A DNA stretch of 59,564 bases, from NCBI GenBank assembly GCA_036278935.1, contig DASUKA010000171.1, forward strand, positions 1 to 59,564, read 5' to 3'. Shown one piece after another: positions 8,650 to 17,191 of the stretch. A model generated the notes under the pieces. That model was not told the DNA's origin, did no database searches, and saw only the letters and a program-made list of their open reading frames with translations. The translations under genes and the position numbers were made by a program. The stretch comes from DASSNR01 sp036278935 (GTDB lineage Bacteria > Gemmatimonadota > Gemmatimonadetes > Gemmatimonadales > Gemmatimonadaceae). Positions within the stretch are counted from its first letter, which is position 1. Every line of letters starts with the position of its first letter.

Positions 8650-10232
8650 GAACTTCCTATCATGGCGGTGGAATCGAGCGCGACCACGCGCTCGAGCTCT
8701 CGCCGCTTCACCTTTCCGCTCCCGGTCATTGGAAAGGTATCGAAGAAGCGGACGAGATCGGGGATCTTGTAGTCGGCCATCGTGTCGCGGGCGAATTCCT
8801 TGACCTCTTCGCCAGTGATGACCGCGCCTTCGACAGGAACGATGCACGCGCACACCAGCTCTCCCATGATGTCATGGGGGATACCGATCACGCAGACATC
8901 GTCCAATGCGGGGTGGGCGCGGAGCTGATCCTCAACTTCGCGGGGATAGATCTGATATCCTCCGCGGACGATCGTCTCCTTGGTGCGCCCGACGATCCGC
9001 AGATACCCCTCCTCATCGATGATGCCCAGATCACCGGTGAGGAAGAAGCCTTCCGGGGAAAAGGACCGGGCCGTTTCCCCAGGCATGCGGGCGTAGCCCT
9101 GCATGACGTTCGGGCCCCGGACGGCGATCTCGCCGACCGCCTCGGGACCGTGCAGCGCACCCGTGACGAAGTCCACCGCCTTGATCTCCACGCCGGGGAG
9201 TGGGCGCCCCACCGTCGTGAGCCGCTTCTCATCCGGGTCGCTGAAGCGGGTGATCGTCACTGCCGACCCTGTCTCGGTGAGCCCGTAGGCCACCTGCACA
9301 TCGCACCACCGGCGAATGCGGCGGACGAGATCATCGCTCACCGGACTGCCGGCGCAGATGCCGGTACGCAGCTGCGGAAAGCGCTCAGGGTCGAAGCCGG
9401 GGGCGCGCATGAGCAACTGGAACATCGTCGGGACGCCATGCCAGACGGTGATCCGGGCGCGCTCCAGCAACTCGAGCGCCGCATCGGCCTCGAACTGCTG
9501 CTGCAGGACGAGCGTCGCGCCGGCCGCGATGGCACCGACCACGACCCCGACACCGAAAATGGTGAAGAGGGGGACCGAGATCAGCACGCGATCAGACGGA
9601 TCCATCTCGAGCGCTTCGCTCGTCCGGACCGCCGTCTCGACAACGCTGCGATGCGAGAGTCGCACGCCTTTGGGTTTCCCCATCGTCCCCGAGGTGTACA
9701 GAATGGCGAGGTCGGAATCTTCATCGACATCACCGGGCGACGGGACTGCTCGCCCTTCACCGCTCGACAGGAGATCCTCGAACTGAAAGATCCTGTCGTC
9801 GTACCACAGCTCCTGCGTCCCGACGGTCACCAGATACTGCAGGTCGGGGAGATCGGCGATGATGTCCTCGAACATACCGAGGTAATCGACGCCGTCGTAT
9901 TCCTCGGCCGCGAACACGGCCGAGACTTCAGCGTGGCGGAGCTGGTAGCGCAACTCGATGTGATTGAGATGCGGGTTGATCGGCACGACCGTGGCGCCAA
10001 GCTTGGCCGCCGCCAACAGCGCAATGATCCATTCCGGCAAGTTGGGCATGATGATGCCCACACGATCATGCGCCTCGATGCCGAGCTCCGCGAGCGCGGC
10101 GGCCATCGCCCGGGCCCGAGCATCCACCTGCTCGTACGTCAGCGTACGATCCCCGGCCATGAGCATCGGTCGCCGGGGATGTTCACAGGCGCGCGCCGCG
10201 ATCGTGCGGTCGAGCATCCAGGCGCTGGCCAT
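8646..10232 (-). CDS. AMP-dependent acyl-CoA synthetase (long-chain fatty acid CoA ligase-like)
   Basis: A 528-residue ANL-superfamily adenylating enzyme. Motifs in order: the P-loop-like YTSGTMGKPKGV near residue 180, YGLTETGS near 315, TGDLGIIDEEGYLRIVGRTKE near 400, the hinge and GGYQIYPREVED, and the catalytic lysine in MTGSGKVKRREL at the C-terminus. This is the pattern of fatty-acyl or aryl CoA ligases (substrate carboxylate + ATP + CoA to acyl-CoA + AMP + PPi); the substrate cannot be told from motifs. It is the first gene of a coupled set with the NYN-LOTUS and glycosylase genes, which is functionally odd. Upstream (10233-10533) lies only a large repeat element. Confidence 0.9.
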   Translation of the reverse strand: MASAWMLDRTIAARACEHPRRPMLMAGDRTLTYEQVDARARAMAAALAELGIEAHDRVGIIMPNLPEWIIALLAAAKLGATVVPINPHLNHIELRYQLRHAEVSAVFAAEEYDGVDYLGMFEDIIADLPDLQYLVTVGTQELWYDDRIFQFEDLLSSGEGRAVPSPGDVDEDSDLAILYTSGTMGKPKGVRLSHRSVVETAVRTSEALEMDPSDRVLISVPLFTIFGVGVVVGAIAAGATLVLQQQFEADAALELLERARITVWHGVPTMFQLLMRAPGFDPERFPQLRTGICAGSPVSDDLVRRIRRWCDVQVAYGLTETGSAVTITRFSDPDEKRLTTVGRPLPGVEIKAVDFVTGALHGPEAVGEIAVRGPNVMQGYARMPGETARSFSPEGFFLTGDLGIIDEEGYLRIVGRTKETIVRGGYQIYPREVEDQLRAHPALDDVCVIGIPHDIMGELVCACIVPVEGAVITGEEVKEFARDTMADYKIPDLVRFFDTFPMTGSGKVKRRELERVVALDSTAMIGSS

Positions 10233-10312
10233 CAGATCTCAATCACGGTGCACATCACAATCCTTTCAATCTAACAGACATTGGCGCCACGTCGCCAGTT
10301 GCGGCGCGGCGA

Positions 10313-10517
10313 TGGGGCAGTGGGTCAGTGGGTCAGTGGGTCAGTGGGTCAGTGGGTCAGAAGAAGCTCTTGAGGCGAGCGAGAGGAGAAAGGAGAGAGG
10401 GACCGGCTCTTCGGGAGAGCCCTCACGCCGAGGCATTTCCTCCTTTCTCCTTTCTCCTCTCTCCTTTTCTCCTCTCCTGCCGTTCCTGACCAACTGACTC
10501 ACTGATAAGCTGACCCA
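10313..10517. repeat. Large composite inverted element with TGGGTCAG octads
   Basis: This fills most of the 301-base gap between two minus-strand genes. The left outer module is six 8-mers (10313-10360), five of them exact TGGGTCAG. The right outer module is four degenerate octads in inverse orientation (10486-10517). Inside these, purine-rich GGAGAA-type sequence (about 10380-10400) faces its pyrimidine-rich complement (about 10439-10480). The centre is a perfect hairpin (GGCTCT 10405-10410, loop 5, AGAGCC 10416-10421). The exact octads give a G-quadruplex pattern with 5-base loops. No gene is present in the gap. Confidence 0.85.
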
Positions 10518-10533
10518 CTTCGATCCTCCGCCC

Positions 10534-10959
10534 CTACTCCCCCATCGCCTTCAGGATGACGCGCTTGGGGCGCTGCCCATCCCATTCCCCGTAGAATACC
10601 CGCTGCCAGGGCCCAAAATCGAGACGGCCATTGGTGACCGGGACGATGACCTCGTGTCCGATCGTGAGGGAACGCAGATGCGCCGCGGCGTTGTCCTCGC
10701 CGGTCTGATTGTGTCGGTAGTGCTCGGGATCCCATGGCGCAATGCGGTGCTCCAGCCATTGCAGGATGTCGCTCCAGAGCCCCGGTTCGTGATCGTTGAT
10801 GAACACCGAGGCGGAGATGTGCATGGCGGATACGAGGATCATCCCCTCGCGGATGTCGGCCGCCGCGCGGCACGCCTCGACCTCGTCAGTGATGTCGATA
10901 ATCTCCTGGCGTTGCTGCGTCGTGAACGTAAGATACTGGGTATGGAATTTCATGGTCAC
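10534..10959 (-). CDS. yjbQ: YjbQ/UPF0047 family protein (secondary thiamine-phosphate synthase-like)
   Basis: A 141-residue protein matching the UPF0047/YjbQ family over its whole length: EIIDITDEVEACRAA, GMILVSAMHISASVFINDHEP, HNQTGEDNAAAHLRS, VPVTNGRLDFGPWQRVFYGEWDGQR. The family is small, soluble and trimeric; E. coli YjbQ has weak thiamine-phosphate synthase activity, but the physiological role is unclear. Start at 10959, or the second Met at 10953. The TAG stop lies in a GGGGAGTAGGGG context resembling the intergenic heptads. It is divergent from the LiaF-like gene across about 90 bases. Confidence 0.93.
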   Translation of the reverse strand: MTMKFHTQYLTFTTQQRQEIIDITDEVEACRAAADIREGMILVSAMHISASVFINDHEPGLWSDILQWLEHRIAPWDPEHYRHNQTGEDNAAAHLRSLTIGHEVIVPVTNGRLDFGPWQRVFYGEWDGQRPKRVILKAMGE

Positions 10960-11048
10960 CGGTCACGTTCGGGGAAATGTGGAACTCATGCGCGGCGGGA
11001 ACCCGGACGAGATGAAACCCGTTGCCGCGAGCGTTCGTCGGAGAGCCC

Positions 11049-11525
11049 ATGACACCGCGCTCTCGCCACCCGGTGGCACCGCTGCCACCCGCGCACCCGA
11101 CCGTGGTTGCGGCGGCACTCGTTCCGGAGCACCGCGGCGCGGTCGCGTTCCTGTCGCATGCCCTGCGCGATGACGATTGGATCCTGCCGCGCCGCTTTCG
11201 TGCGGTGGCGTTCCTGGGCCAGGTGGAGCTCGACCTCAGCCGCGCACGTATCGGCCCGGGAACGTCGGAAATCGAAGTTGTCGCTATCATGGGCAACATC
11301 ACGATCCTCGTGCCCCCCGAGCTCCGCGTGGAGTGCGATGGCGACCCGATCGTGGGGAGCTTCGAGATCAAGCGCGACGTCGCGGCGACTGCAATGCCGG
11401 ACGCTCCGCTCATCCGGGTGATCGGCACGGCCTTCATGTCCGCTGTCGAGGTGAAGATCATCGATCCCAACGCACCAGGCTGGTTCGAAAAGCTACGCGC
11501 ACGATGGGCCGCGACGCGAGGGTGA
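11049..11525 (+). CDS. LiaF-like C-terminal domain protein
   Basis: A 158-residue protein. Residues about 55-145 resemble the beta-helical C-terminal domain of LiaF/YvqF-type (cell wall-active antibiotic response) proteins: FLGQVELDLSRARIGPGTSE, then VVAIMGNITILVPPELRVE, GSFEIKRD, and APLIRVIGTAFMSAVEVKI. There are no membrane segments, unlike four-TM LiaF, so it is a soluble stand-alone version. In Firmicutes LiaF restrains the LiaS kinase; a similar sensory role next to the downstream kinase is possible but is inference. ATG 11049 was chosen over an in-frame ATG nine codons upstream because GGAGAG lies at the right spacing before it. Confidence 0.65.
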   Translation: MTPRSRHPVAPLPPAHPTVVAAALVPEHRGAVAFLSHALRDDDWILPRRFRAVAFLGQVELDLSRARIGPGTSEIEVVAIMGNITILVPPELRVECDGDPIVGSFEIKRDVAATAMPDAPLIRVIGTAFMSAVEVKIIDPNAPGWFEKLRARWAATRG

Positions 11526-11634
11526 GCTGATCCGTGCCCCCTCCCCCTCATCCTGCACCGCTGGGACCCGAACGTTACATTGTGAGGCGTCGCACGCGCG
11601 AAACTCTGGTTGGATCTCCTCGTAGGACGTAGCT

Positions 11635-12894
11635 GTGAAGCGTCTGAGCTTCCGCAGGCGGGTGCTCCTCTACCTCGTGCTGTTCGCGGTCGTGCCGTCC
11701 AGCGCGCTCATGCTCGGCGGCGCCGTGGTGGTGGGCACCATGCTCCCGGTGCTGAGTGGGCGCGGCGCCTGGGCAAACGTCGCCGCCACCGGGCAGCGGG
11801 CCATAGCGGCCGTACGGCGTGCACCGCTCACGCCGGAGCAGCGCCGACTCGTGCGCGCGCACGAGCAGGAGCTGGCCGCCTCGCTCACACAGGCGCGCCG
11901 GTACAGCTTTCTCATGTCGCGCGCGGTAGTGCTGGTAGCCGTCTTCGCGTTGCTCGGCTCCGTGCTGCTCGCGCTGCTTGCCTCCCGCGTGGCGGCGCAC
12001 CTCAGCCGACAGCTCAGCCGTCCGCTGGACGAGCTGGTCGGATGGACGGAGCTCATCGCGCGGGGCAAGCCCCTGCCGGATGTGCCGCCGCGTCGCGGCG
12101 CCCCGGAATTCGAGGTGTTGCGCCGCCGGATGCGCAAGATGGCGCGCGATCTCCACGACGCGCGGGAGCGTGCCCTGGAGGCGGAGCGGCTCGAAGCGTT
12201 TCGGGAGATGGCGCGGCGCGTAGCGCACGAGCTGAAGAACCCGCTCACCCCCATGCGCTTCGCGATCGAACGGCTGCGGCGCGATGCGGATCCGCGCCTG
12301 ACGGAGGTAGTGGAGGTGCTCTCGACCGAGTCACAGCGACTGGAAACGATGGCGCGCAGCTTCTCGCAGTTCGGCACGCTGCCCGAAGGCCCACCGGCCG
12401 ATGTGGACCTGGGCGAGCTGGCCTGCTATACGGCGCGCTCCACAGTGCCGGACCACCTGGCGGTGACGGTGGACGTGGAGGATGGAGTCCCCCTGATACG
12501 CGGGCACCAGGACGCGCTGGCCCGCGCACTTTCCAACGTGCTCATCAACGCCGTGGAAGCATGCCAAGCGCGTGAGCGCACGGCGGATGGCCAGGAGAGT
12601 CGCGTGCACGTGCGGGTGGCACGCACCACGGACGATGACGGCCACGACGGCGTGGAGCTGTGCGTAAGCGATACCGGGTGCGGCATTCCGGCCGCGATGC
12701 TGGACCGCATCTGGGAGCCGTACGCCACCAACAAGGCCGGTGGCACCGGGCTCGGCCTCGCGATCGTGCGCCAGACGGTGCTCGCCCACCACGGTAACGT
12801 GGCAGCGACGAGCGTCGAAGGGGGCGGCACCAATATTCGCTTCATCTTTCCAACCAATGAACACGCTGCTGAGCGTCTCTCTTCCCAGGAGTGA
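11635..12894 (+). CDS. NtrY-like sensor histidine kinase
   Basis: A 419-residue membrane histidine kinase. Two hydrophobic segments (about residues 8-38 and 88-112) flank a short periplasmic region of about 50 residues; a HAMP-like linker follows (SRQLSRPLDELVGWTELIARG). The H-box is EMARRVAHELKNPLTPMRF with the phospho-accepting His near residue 202, then the N-box (ALSNVLINAVEA), and G-boxes (VSDTGCGIP and GGTGLGLAIV). The kinase core resembles NtrY. It starts with GTG at 11635. The NtrC-type regulator 340 bases downstream is the obvious partner, with a small membrane protein between. The short sensor region gives no clue to the signal. Confidence 0.88.
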   Translation: MKRLSFRRRVLLYLVLFAVVPSSALMLGGAVVVGTMLPVLSGRGAWANVAATGQRAIAAVRRAPLTPEQRRLVRAHEQELAASLTQARRYSFLMSRAVVLVAVFALLGSVLLALLASRVAAHLSRQLSRPLDELVGWTELIARGKPLPDVPPRRGAPEFEVLRRRMRKMARDLHDARERALEAERLEAFREMARRVAHELKNPLTPMRFAIERLRRDADPRLTEVVEVLSTESQRLETMARSFSQFGTLPEGPPADVDLGELACYTARSTVPDHLAVTVDVEDGVPLIRGHQDALARALSNVLINAVEACQARERTADGQESRVHVRVARTTDDDGHDGVELCVSDTGCGIPAAMLDRIWEPYATNKAGGTGLGLAIVRQTVLAHHGNVAATSVEGGGTNIRFIFPTNEHAAERLSSQE

Positions 12895-12900
12895 TCTTTG

Positions 12901-13188
12901 ATGGGCCCAGGCGTCCTCGTTCCACTCGGCTTCTTCGCGATGGTGGCCACCTGCTGTGTGGGGGTGCCGCTCGCCAGGGCCTATGCGCGCCGCATGGACC
13001 GCTCGGCGGGCCAGCCGAAGGTGCCGCCCGAGGTCACGGACCGGCTCGAGCGCATGGAGCAGGCGATCGACTCGATTGCCATCGAGGTGGAGCGCATCTC
13101 GGAAGGACAGCGATTCACCACGAAGCTCCTGTCCGAACGCGGCAAGGAGAGCGCGGTACTGCCAGCAGCCGGCAATCGCGACGCGTGA
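12901..13188 (+). CDS. Small membrane-anchored coiled-coil protein
   Basis: A 95-residue protein of unknown function. One N-terminal transmembrane segment (GVLVPLGFFAMVATCCVGVP), a short basic stretch, then an amphipathic helix likely to form a coiled coil (about residues 45-80: LERMEQAIDSIAIEVERIS). ATG 12901 was taken, with AGGAG ending ten bases before it and inside the last codons of the kinase gene; a TTG one codon upstream is the alternative. Placed between kinase and regulator genes, it is surely co-transcribed and may modulate the pair, but that is inference. Confidence 0.7.
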   Translation: MGPGVLVPLGFFAMVATCCVGVPLARAYARRMDRSAGQPKVPPEVTDRLERMEQAIDSIAIEVERISEGQRFTTKLLSERGKESAVLPAAGNRDA

Positions 13189-13232
13189 TGCAGCGCACGC
13201 GCGGATGCCCGTCCGCCGTGTAGGATACAGGC

Positions 13233-14612
13233 ATGCCCGCGATCCTGATCGTCGACGACGAACCGAACATCCGCCGGATGGTCGGTGCCCTGCTCCGCGC
13301 GGAAGGCTTCACGGTGCACGAGGCGGCGGATGGGGCGAGCGGGCTGGCGGCCGCCGCTGAACACGAGCCCGATGCGACGTTGCTGGATCTCATGATCCCC
13401 GGCGAGCTGGACGGGATGGCCACGCTCATGCGCCTTCGGGAGCGCTTTCCGGAGTCGCCGGTGGTGATGATGAGCGGCCGCGCGGGGCTGAGCGATGCGG
13501 TGAAGGCCACGAAGCTCGGCGCCTTCCACTTCCTGGAGAAGCCGCTCACGCCGGAAGGCGTCCTGGTCACGCTCCGCTCGGCGCTGGAGCTGCGGCAGGC
13601 ACGGCGCGAAACGCGCGCTCTGCGCGAGGACTTCGGTCTCTCGGGACAGATGGTGGGCGCGAGCCCCGCCATGCAGCGCGTGCGCGCGATGATCGACCGC
13701 GTGGCGCCATCTGATGCGCGCGTGCTCATCATCGGCGAATCGGGTACGGGAAAGGAGCTGGTGGCCGCCGCCATCCACGAGCAGAGCGCCCGTCGCGGCA
13801 AGCCCCTGGTGCGCGTCAATTGCGCGGCCATCCCGCACGACCTCGTCGAGAGCGAGATGTTCGGACACGAACGGGGGGCGTTTACCGGCGCCACGGAGCG
13901 CCGTATCGGCCGCTTCGAGCTGGCGGACCGCGGTACGCTCTTCCTGGATGAAGTGGGGGACCTGGGCAGCGATGCACAGGCCAAGCTGCTCCGCGCGATC
14001 GAGGGCGGGGAGATCGAGCGCGTGGGCGGCGGCACGGCCGTGCGCGTGGACGTGCGCATTCTCGCGGCCACGAACATGGACCTGCGCCGCGCCGTGGCCG
14101 ATGGGCGGTTCCGGGAGGACCTCTACTTCCGGCTCAACGTGATTCCCCTCTCCATCCCGCCGCTGCGGGAGCGACTGGAGGACATCGCCGCTCTGGTGCT
14201 CCACTTCACATCCCTGCACCGGACCCGCAGTGCGGGGCCGAGCCCCACCTGGGGCGCCGACGCGCTCCGGGCGCTCATCGGCTATCGCTGGCCGGGGAAC
14301 GTGCGGGAACTGGCGAACATCGTCGAACGACTGGCCATCCTGCATGCGGGCGACACGATTACCGCAGCCGACGTGGGCGCCGTGCTGGCGATCGACGGCG
14401 CCGCCATGCGACATGGCGGTGACCCAGCCGCGCCGTTGCTCACTGATCAATCGCTCAGCGACGCGCTGGATGACTACGAGCGCGCGCTCATTGCCCAGGC
14501 GCTCACGGCGGCCGAGGGCAACGTGGCCGAGGCCGCGCGGCGGTTGCACACCGACCGCCCCAACCTGTATCGTCGGATGAGACGGCTCGGACTCGGGCCG
14601 AATGGTGGCTGA
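13233..14612 (+). CDS. Sigma-54-dependent response regulator (NtrC/NtrX family)
   Basis: A 459-residue regulator with the full three-domain plan. Receiver: ILIVDDEPNIRRM, phospho-acceptor Asp52 in LLDLMIPG, and K in EKPLTPEG. AAA+ domain: Walker A GESGTGKE near residue 170, the sigma-54 contact motif GAFTGA near 212, Walker B-like GTLFLDEVGDL, and the arginine-finger region FREDLYFRLNV. C-terminal Fis-type helix-turn-helix (about 420-455: AEAARRLHTDRPNLYRRMRRLG). It should activate sigma-54 promoters when phosphorylated by the upstream kinase. Its end overlaps the region before the barrel gene, so the latter is probably in the same transcript. Confidence 0.95.
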   Translation: MPAILIVDDEPNIRRMVGALLRAEGFTVHEAADGASGLAAAAEHEPDATLLDLMIPGELDGMATLMRLRERFPESPVVMMSGRAGLSDAVKATKLGAFHFLEKPLTPEGVLVTLRSALELRQARRETRALREDFGLSGQMVGASPAMQRVRAMIDRVAPSDARVLIIGESGTGKELVAAAIHEQSARRGKPLVRVNCAAIPHDLVESEMFGHERGAFTGATERRIGRFELADRGTLFLDEVGDLGSDAQAKLLRAIEGGEIERVGGGTAVRVDVRILAATNMDLRRAVADGRFREDLYFRLNVIPLSIPPLRERLEDIAALVLHFTSLHRTRSAGPSPTWGADALRALIGYRWPGNVRELANIVERLAILHAGDTITAADVGAVLAIDGAAMRHGGDPAAPLLTDQSLSDALDDYERALIAQALTAAEGNVAEAARRLHTDRPNLYRRMRRLGLGPNGG

Positions 14613-14676
14613 GCTCGGGGCCATCGCCCGAGCGCGGCCAGTCGTGTTCTCGTTCCCGCTCTCCGGCGGTCTCCCG

Positions 14677-16437
14677 ATGCGCACCTTTGTCTTCGCCACT
14701 GCACTCCTGCTCCTCGCACCGCCAGTCGTGGCGCAGCAGGTCGATACCGTGCACGACACCACGGGCCACCAGCAGCACACCCTGCCCGCCGCGATCGCGC
14801 ACGATGCGGCCGACCTGTACAACGCACCGGCGGCGCTGCGCGCCACGGGCACGCTGCGGATTCCCGACGGACAGACGGTCACCGGCGATGTAGCGATCCT
14901 GGACGGCCAGCTCACGCTTGGCGGCCACATCACGGGGCGCGTGGTGGCCATCAACAGCGATGTGACCCTCGAGCGCTCCGCAAGAGTGGATGGCGATCTC
15001 ATCGTCGTCGGCGGCCTGATAGAAGGACAGGAACGCGCGCACATTGGAGGGCGGGTGTCCTGGTATCGACCCGCTCTGCGCTACCACCTGGAGGGCGAGC
15101 GGCTGGTGGCCGAGTCGGAGCCCGCCCATGGACAGGAGGACAACTGGCTCAAGCGGTGGCTGCACCGGCACGAGCGGAGCACGAGCGCGGTGACGTTCAG
15201 GACCGGCGGCACCTACAACCGGGTGTCCGGACTGCCAGTGCTCCTCGGTCCCACGATCACGCAGCGCACGTCCTTCGGCAGCGTGCACGTGGACGCGCTG
15301 GGGCTCATTCGTTCAGCGGATGCCTTTGCGTGGAAGAGCGAGAACCTGGGCCACGACATCCATGCCGACGTCCACTTTGCCGGGGCGCACGGGCTCACGG
15401 TAGGAGGGCGGCTGTTCCATGTCGTGGATCCGGTGGAGCAGTGGCATCTGACAGATACGGAAGCCGGATTGGCCGCCTTCCTGTTGCACCGGGATTATCG
15501 TGATTACTACAACGACCGCGGTGTGACCGGATACGTCTCCGTGATGCCCAACGCTGCAACGACGCTGACGCTCTCGTACAGCGCGCAGCAATGGGGCGCT
15601 CGTGCGGCGCGCGGGCCGTTCACGCTGCTCCGCAACTCGCTCACCTGGCGCGACAACCCGATGATGGACGCCGGACGCTTCCACATCGAGGACGCCATGC
15701 TCTCCCTCGACACGCGAAACAACGAGAAGGACCCGTGGGTCGGGTGGTATGTCACGGCGGACCTCGAGCACGGAAGCAGTCCGGCCGTACGCCCGGGGCC
15801 CATCTTTGCACCGGGGCAGGCGCCGGCGCTCGGCGATGCGCCCACGCATGCCGTCTCCTACATGCGCGGCTTCCTGGATCTTCGGCGCTACAATCGCGTG
15901 TCACCCAACGGCCAGCTCAACGTGCGTGTGGTGCTGGGCGGCTGGCTCGGAGGGGACGACCTACCGCTGGAGCGTCGCCTCTCGCTGGGCGGGGTCGGCT
16001 CGCTGCCTGGCTTCGATTTCCGCGACGGAAGCACGAGCGAGACCGATGTGCTGCAGTGCACCGGCGGCACACCGATTTCCGGGACGCCCGTGGCATGCGA
16101 GCGCATTGCGCTGGCGCAGGTGGAATACCGCGGCGACCTGCACATTCGCCTCGGCGGGCGCGGCGATATCGGCGACCAGGACGATCGCGATTGGGATTTC
16201 AGCTTCAGCCGCAACGGCGCATGGGTGGTCTTCGCCGATGCCGGCCGCGGCTGGCTCGTGGGTCCGCGCACCGGCATCCTCCAGTACGGCGCTGATGCCT
16301 TGCCCGGCCTCGGCACGTTCGAATCGGACGTGGGGGCAGGGATCGATTTCGACATTGTCGGTCTCTATCTGGCCAAGGCCATCTCGCGCCCCGGCGAGCC
16401 AGTGAACTTCTTCATCCGGTTGAGGCATCGCTTCTAG
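14677..16437 (+). CDS. Bactofilin-like domain fused to an Omp85-like outer-membrane barrel
   Basis: A 586-residue exported protein. ATG 14677 starts a clear signal peptide (MRTFVFATALLLLAPPVVAQ); an earlier in-frame start would put 25 non-hydrophobic residues before it. Residues about 55-115 are short beta-solenoid repeats with alternating Gly/Val (TVTGDVAILDGQLTLGGHIT, then DLIVVGGLIEG), like bactofilin/polymer-forming domains. The remaining 430 residues are beta-rich, with an Omp85 L6-like motif (GGVGSLPGFDFRDG, usual Arg replaced by Pro) and a terminal Phe in IRLRHRF. Likely an outer-membrane protein with a periplasmic solenoid; transport or anchoring function unknown. It sits in the NtrYX-like operon. 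Confidence 0.7.
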   Translation: MRTFVFATALLLLAPPVVAQQVDTVHDTTGHQQHTLPAAIAHDAADLYNAPAALRATGTLRIPDGQTVTGDVAILDGQLTLGGHITGRVVAINSDVTLERSARVDGDLIVVGGLIEGQERAHIGGRVSWYRPALRYHLEGERLVAESEPAHGQEDNWLKRWLHRHERSTSAVTFRTGGTYNRVSGLPVLLGPTITQRTSFGSVHVDALGLIRSADAFAWKSENLGHDIHADVHFAGAHGLTVGGRLFHVVDPVEQWHLTDTEAGLAAFLLHRDYRDYYNDRGVTGYVSVMPNAATTLTLSYSAQQWGARAARGPFTLLRNSLTWRDNPMMDAGRFHIEDAMLSLDTRNNEKDPWVGWYVTADLEHGSSPAVRPGPIFAPGQAPALGDAPTHAVSYMRGFLDLRRYNRVSPNGQLNVRVVLGGWLGGDDLPLERRLSLGGVGSLPGFDFRDGSTSETDVLQCTGGTPISGTPVACERIALAQVEYRGDLHIRLGGRGDIGDQDDRDWDFSFSRNGAWVVFADAGRGWLVGPRTGILQYGADALPGLGTFESDVGAGIDFDIVGLYLAKAISRPGEPVNFFIRLRHRF

Positions 16438-16441
16438 CCAC

Positions 16442-17089
16442 GTGCGAGCCCTCGCCATTCTCACGACCGTGGCCGTGGTCCTCGCCGCGCCGCTCCGGGC
16501 GCAAGAGGACACGCGTCTCGACATCACGTTGCCCGCGGCCGCCAGCCACCGGACCGATCCGCCGCTCATGCGCACGCTGCACGTCTTTGCGGATCACAGC
16601 CTGAGCGATCTGCTGCTGAACGGATTCCCGGCACGGTTGCATTACCGGCTGGAGCTCTGGTCCACGGGCGGTTGGTTCGACCATCTGAAGGAGCGAATCG
16701 AGTGGGACGTCATCGTGCGGTACAACGCACTCGATCATCGCTACACGGCCTCACGCATCGTGCGCAACACCATCACGCCGCTGGGCAGCTTCACGACGCT
16801 TCGCGCGGTGGAGGACGCGGTGGGCCAACCCTACCAGCCGCCGATCCGCGCGCCCACGGGGCACGACCGGTATTACTACAACGCCGTGCTCGACATCGAG
16901 ATGCTCTCGGTGAACGACCTGGACGAAGTGGAGCGCTGGCTGCGCGGGGAGCTCCGCCCCGCAGTGCAGGGGAAGAAGAGCCCCGGTACGGCGATCACGC
17001 GCGGGGCGAAGACGCTCGTGGTGCGGCTGTTGGGCGGCGAGGAACGGCACTACGAGGCAAGGACGGGGACGTTCAGGGTGAGTCGGTAA
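16442..17089 (+). CDS. DUF4390-like exported protein
   Basis: A 215-residue protein with an N-terminal signal peptide (VRALAILTTVAVVLAAPLRA, GTG start four bases after the preceding stop). The body matches the DUF4390 pattern as I know it: FADHSLSDLLLNGFPARLHY, LELWSTGGWFDHLKERIEWD, YNALDHRYTASRIVRNT, then a TL-x-A helix and a C-terminal strand pair. DUF4390 proteins are repeatedly found beside NtrY/NtrX pairs in Proteobacteria, which agrees with the position here. Function unknown; probably periplasmic. Its last gene position and the repeat element immediately after it suggest that the operon ends here. Confidence 0.72.
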   Translation: MRALAILTTVAVVLAAPLRAQEDTRLDITLPAAASHRTDPPLMRTLHVFADHSLSDLLLNGFPARLHYRLELWSTGGWFDHLKERIEWDVIVRYNALDHRYTASRIVRNTITPLGSFTTLRAVEDAVGQPYQPPIRAPTGHDRYYYNAVLDIEMLSVNDLDEVERWLRGELRPAVQGKKSPGTAITRGAKTLVVRLLGGEERHYEARTGTFRVSR

Positions 17090-17100
17090 GCCAGGCGAAT

Positions 17101-17191
17101 GGGTGGAGGGAGTAGGGTGTGGGGTGGGCGCGTGTCGCTTCGCTCGCCGCCGCCGCTCCCCTTACACCCGATACCCTACTCCCTACCCCCC
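17101..17191. repeat. Inverted heptad element between convergent genes
   Basis: The left arm (17101-17128) has GGG runs exactly every seven bases (17101, 17108, 17115, 17122) plus one more at 17126. The right arm (17157-17191) has CCC runs every seven bases (17167, 17174, 17181, 17188). The centre (17129-17156) is GC-rich. Both arms satisfy the G-quadruplex pattern, on opposite strands. The right arm provides the TAG stop (17176-17178) and the last four sense codons of the HNH gene. Its position between two converging genes fits a bidirectional terminator. Confidence 0.85.

Noticed and set aside
10313..10360. CRISPR-like short tandem repeat
   Set aside because: The 8-base units are contiguous with no spacers, and no cas gene is nearby; it is a simple octad array within a larger inverted element.
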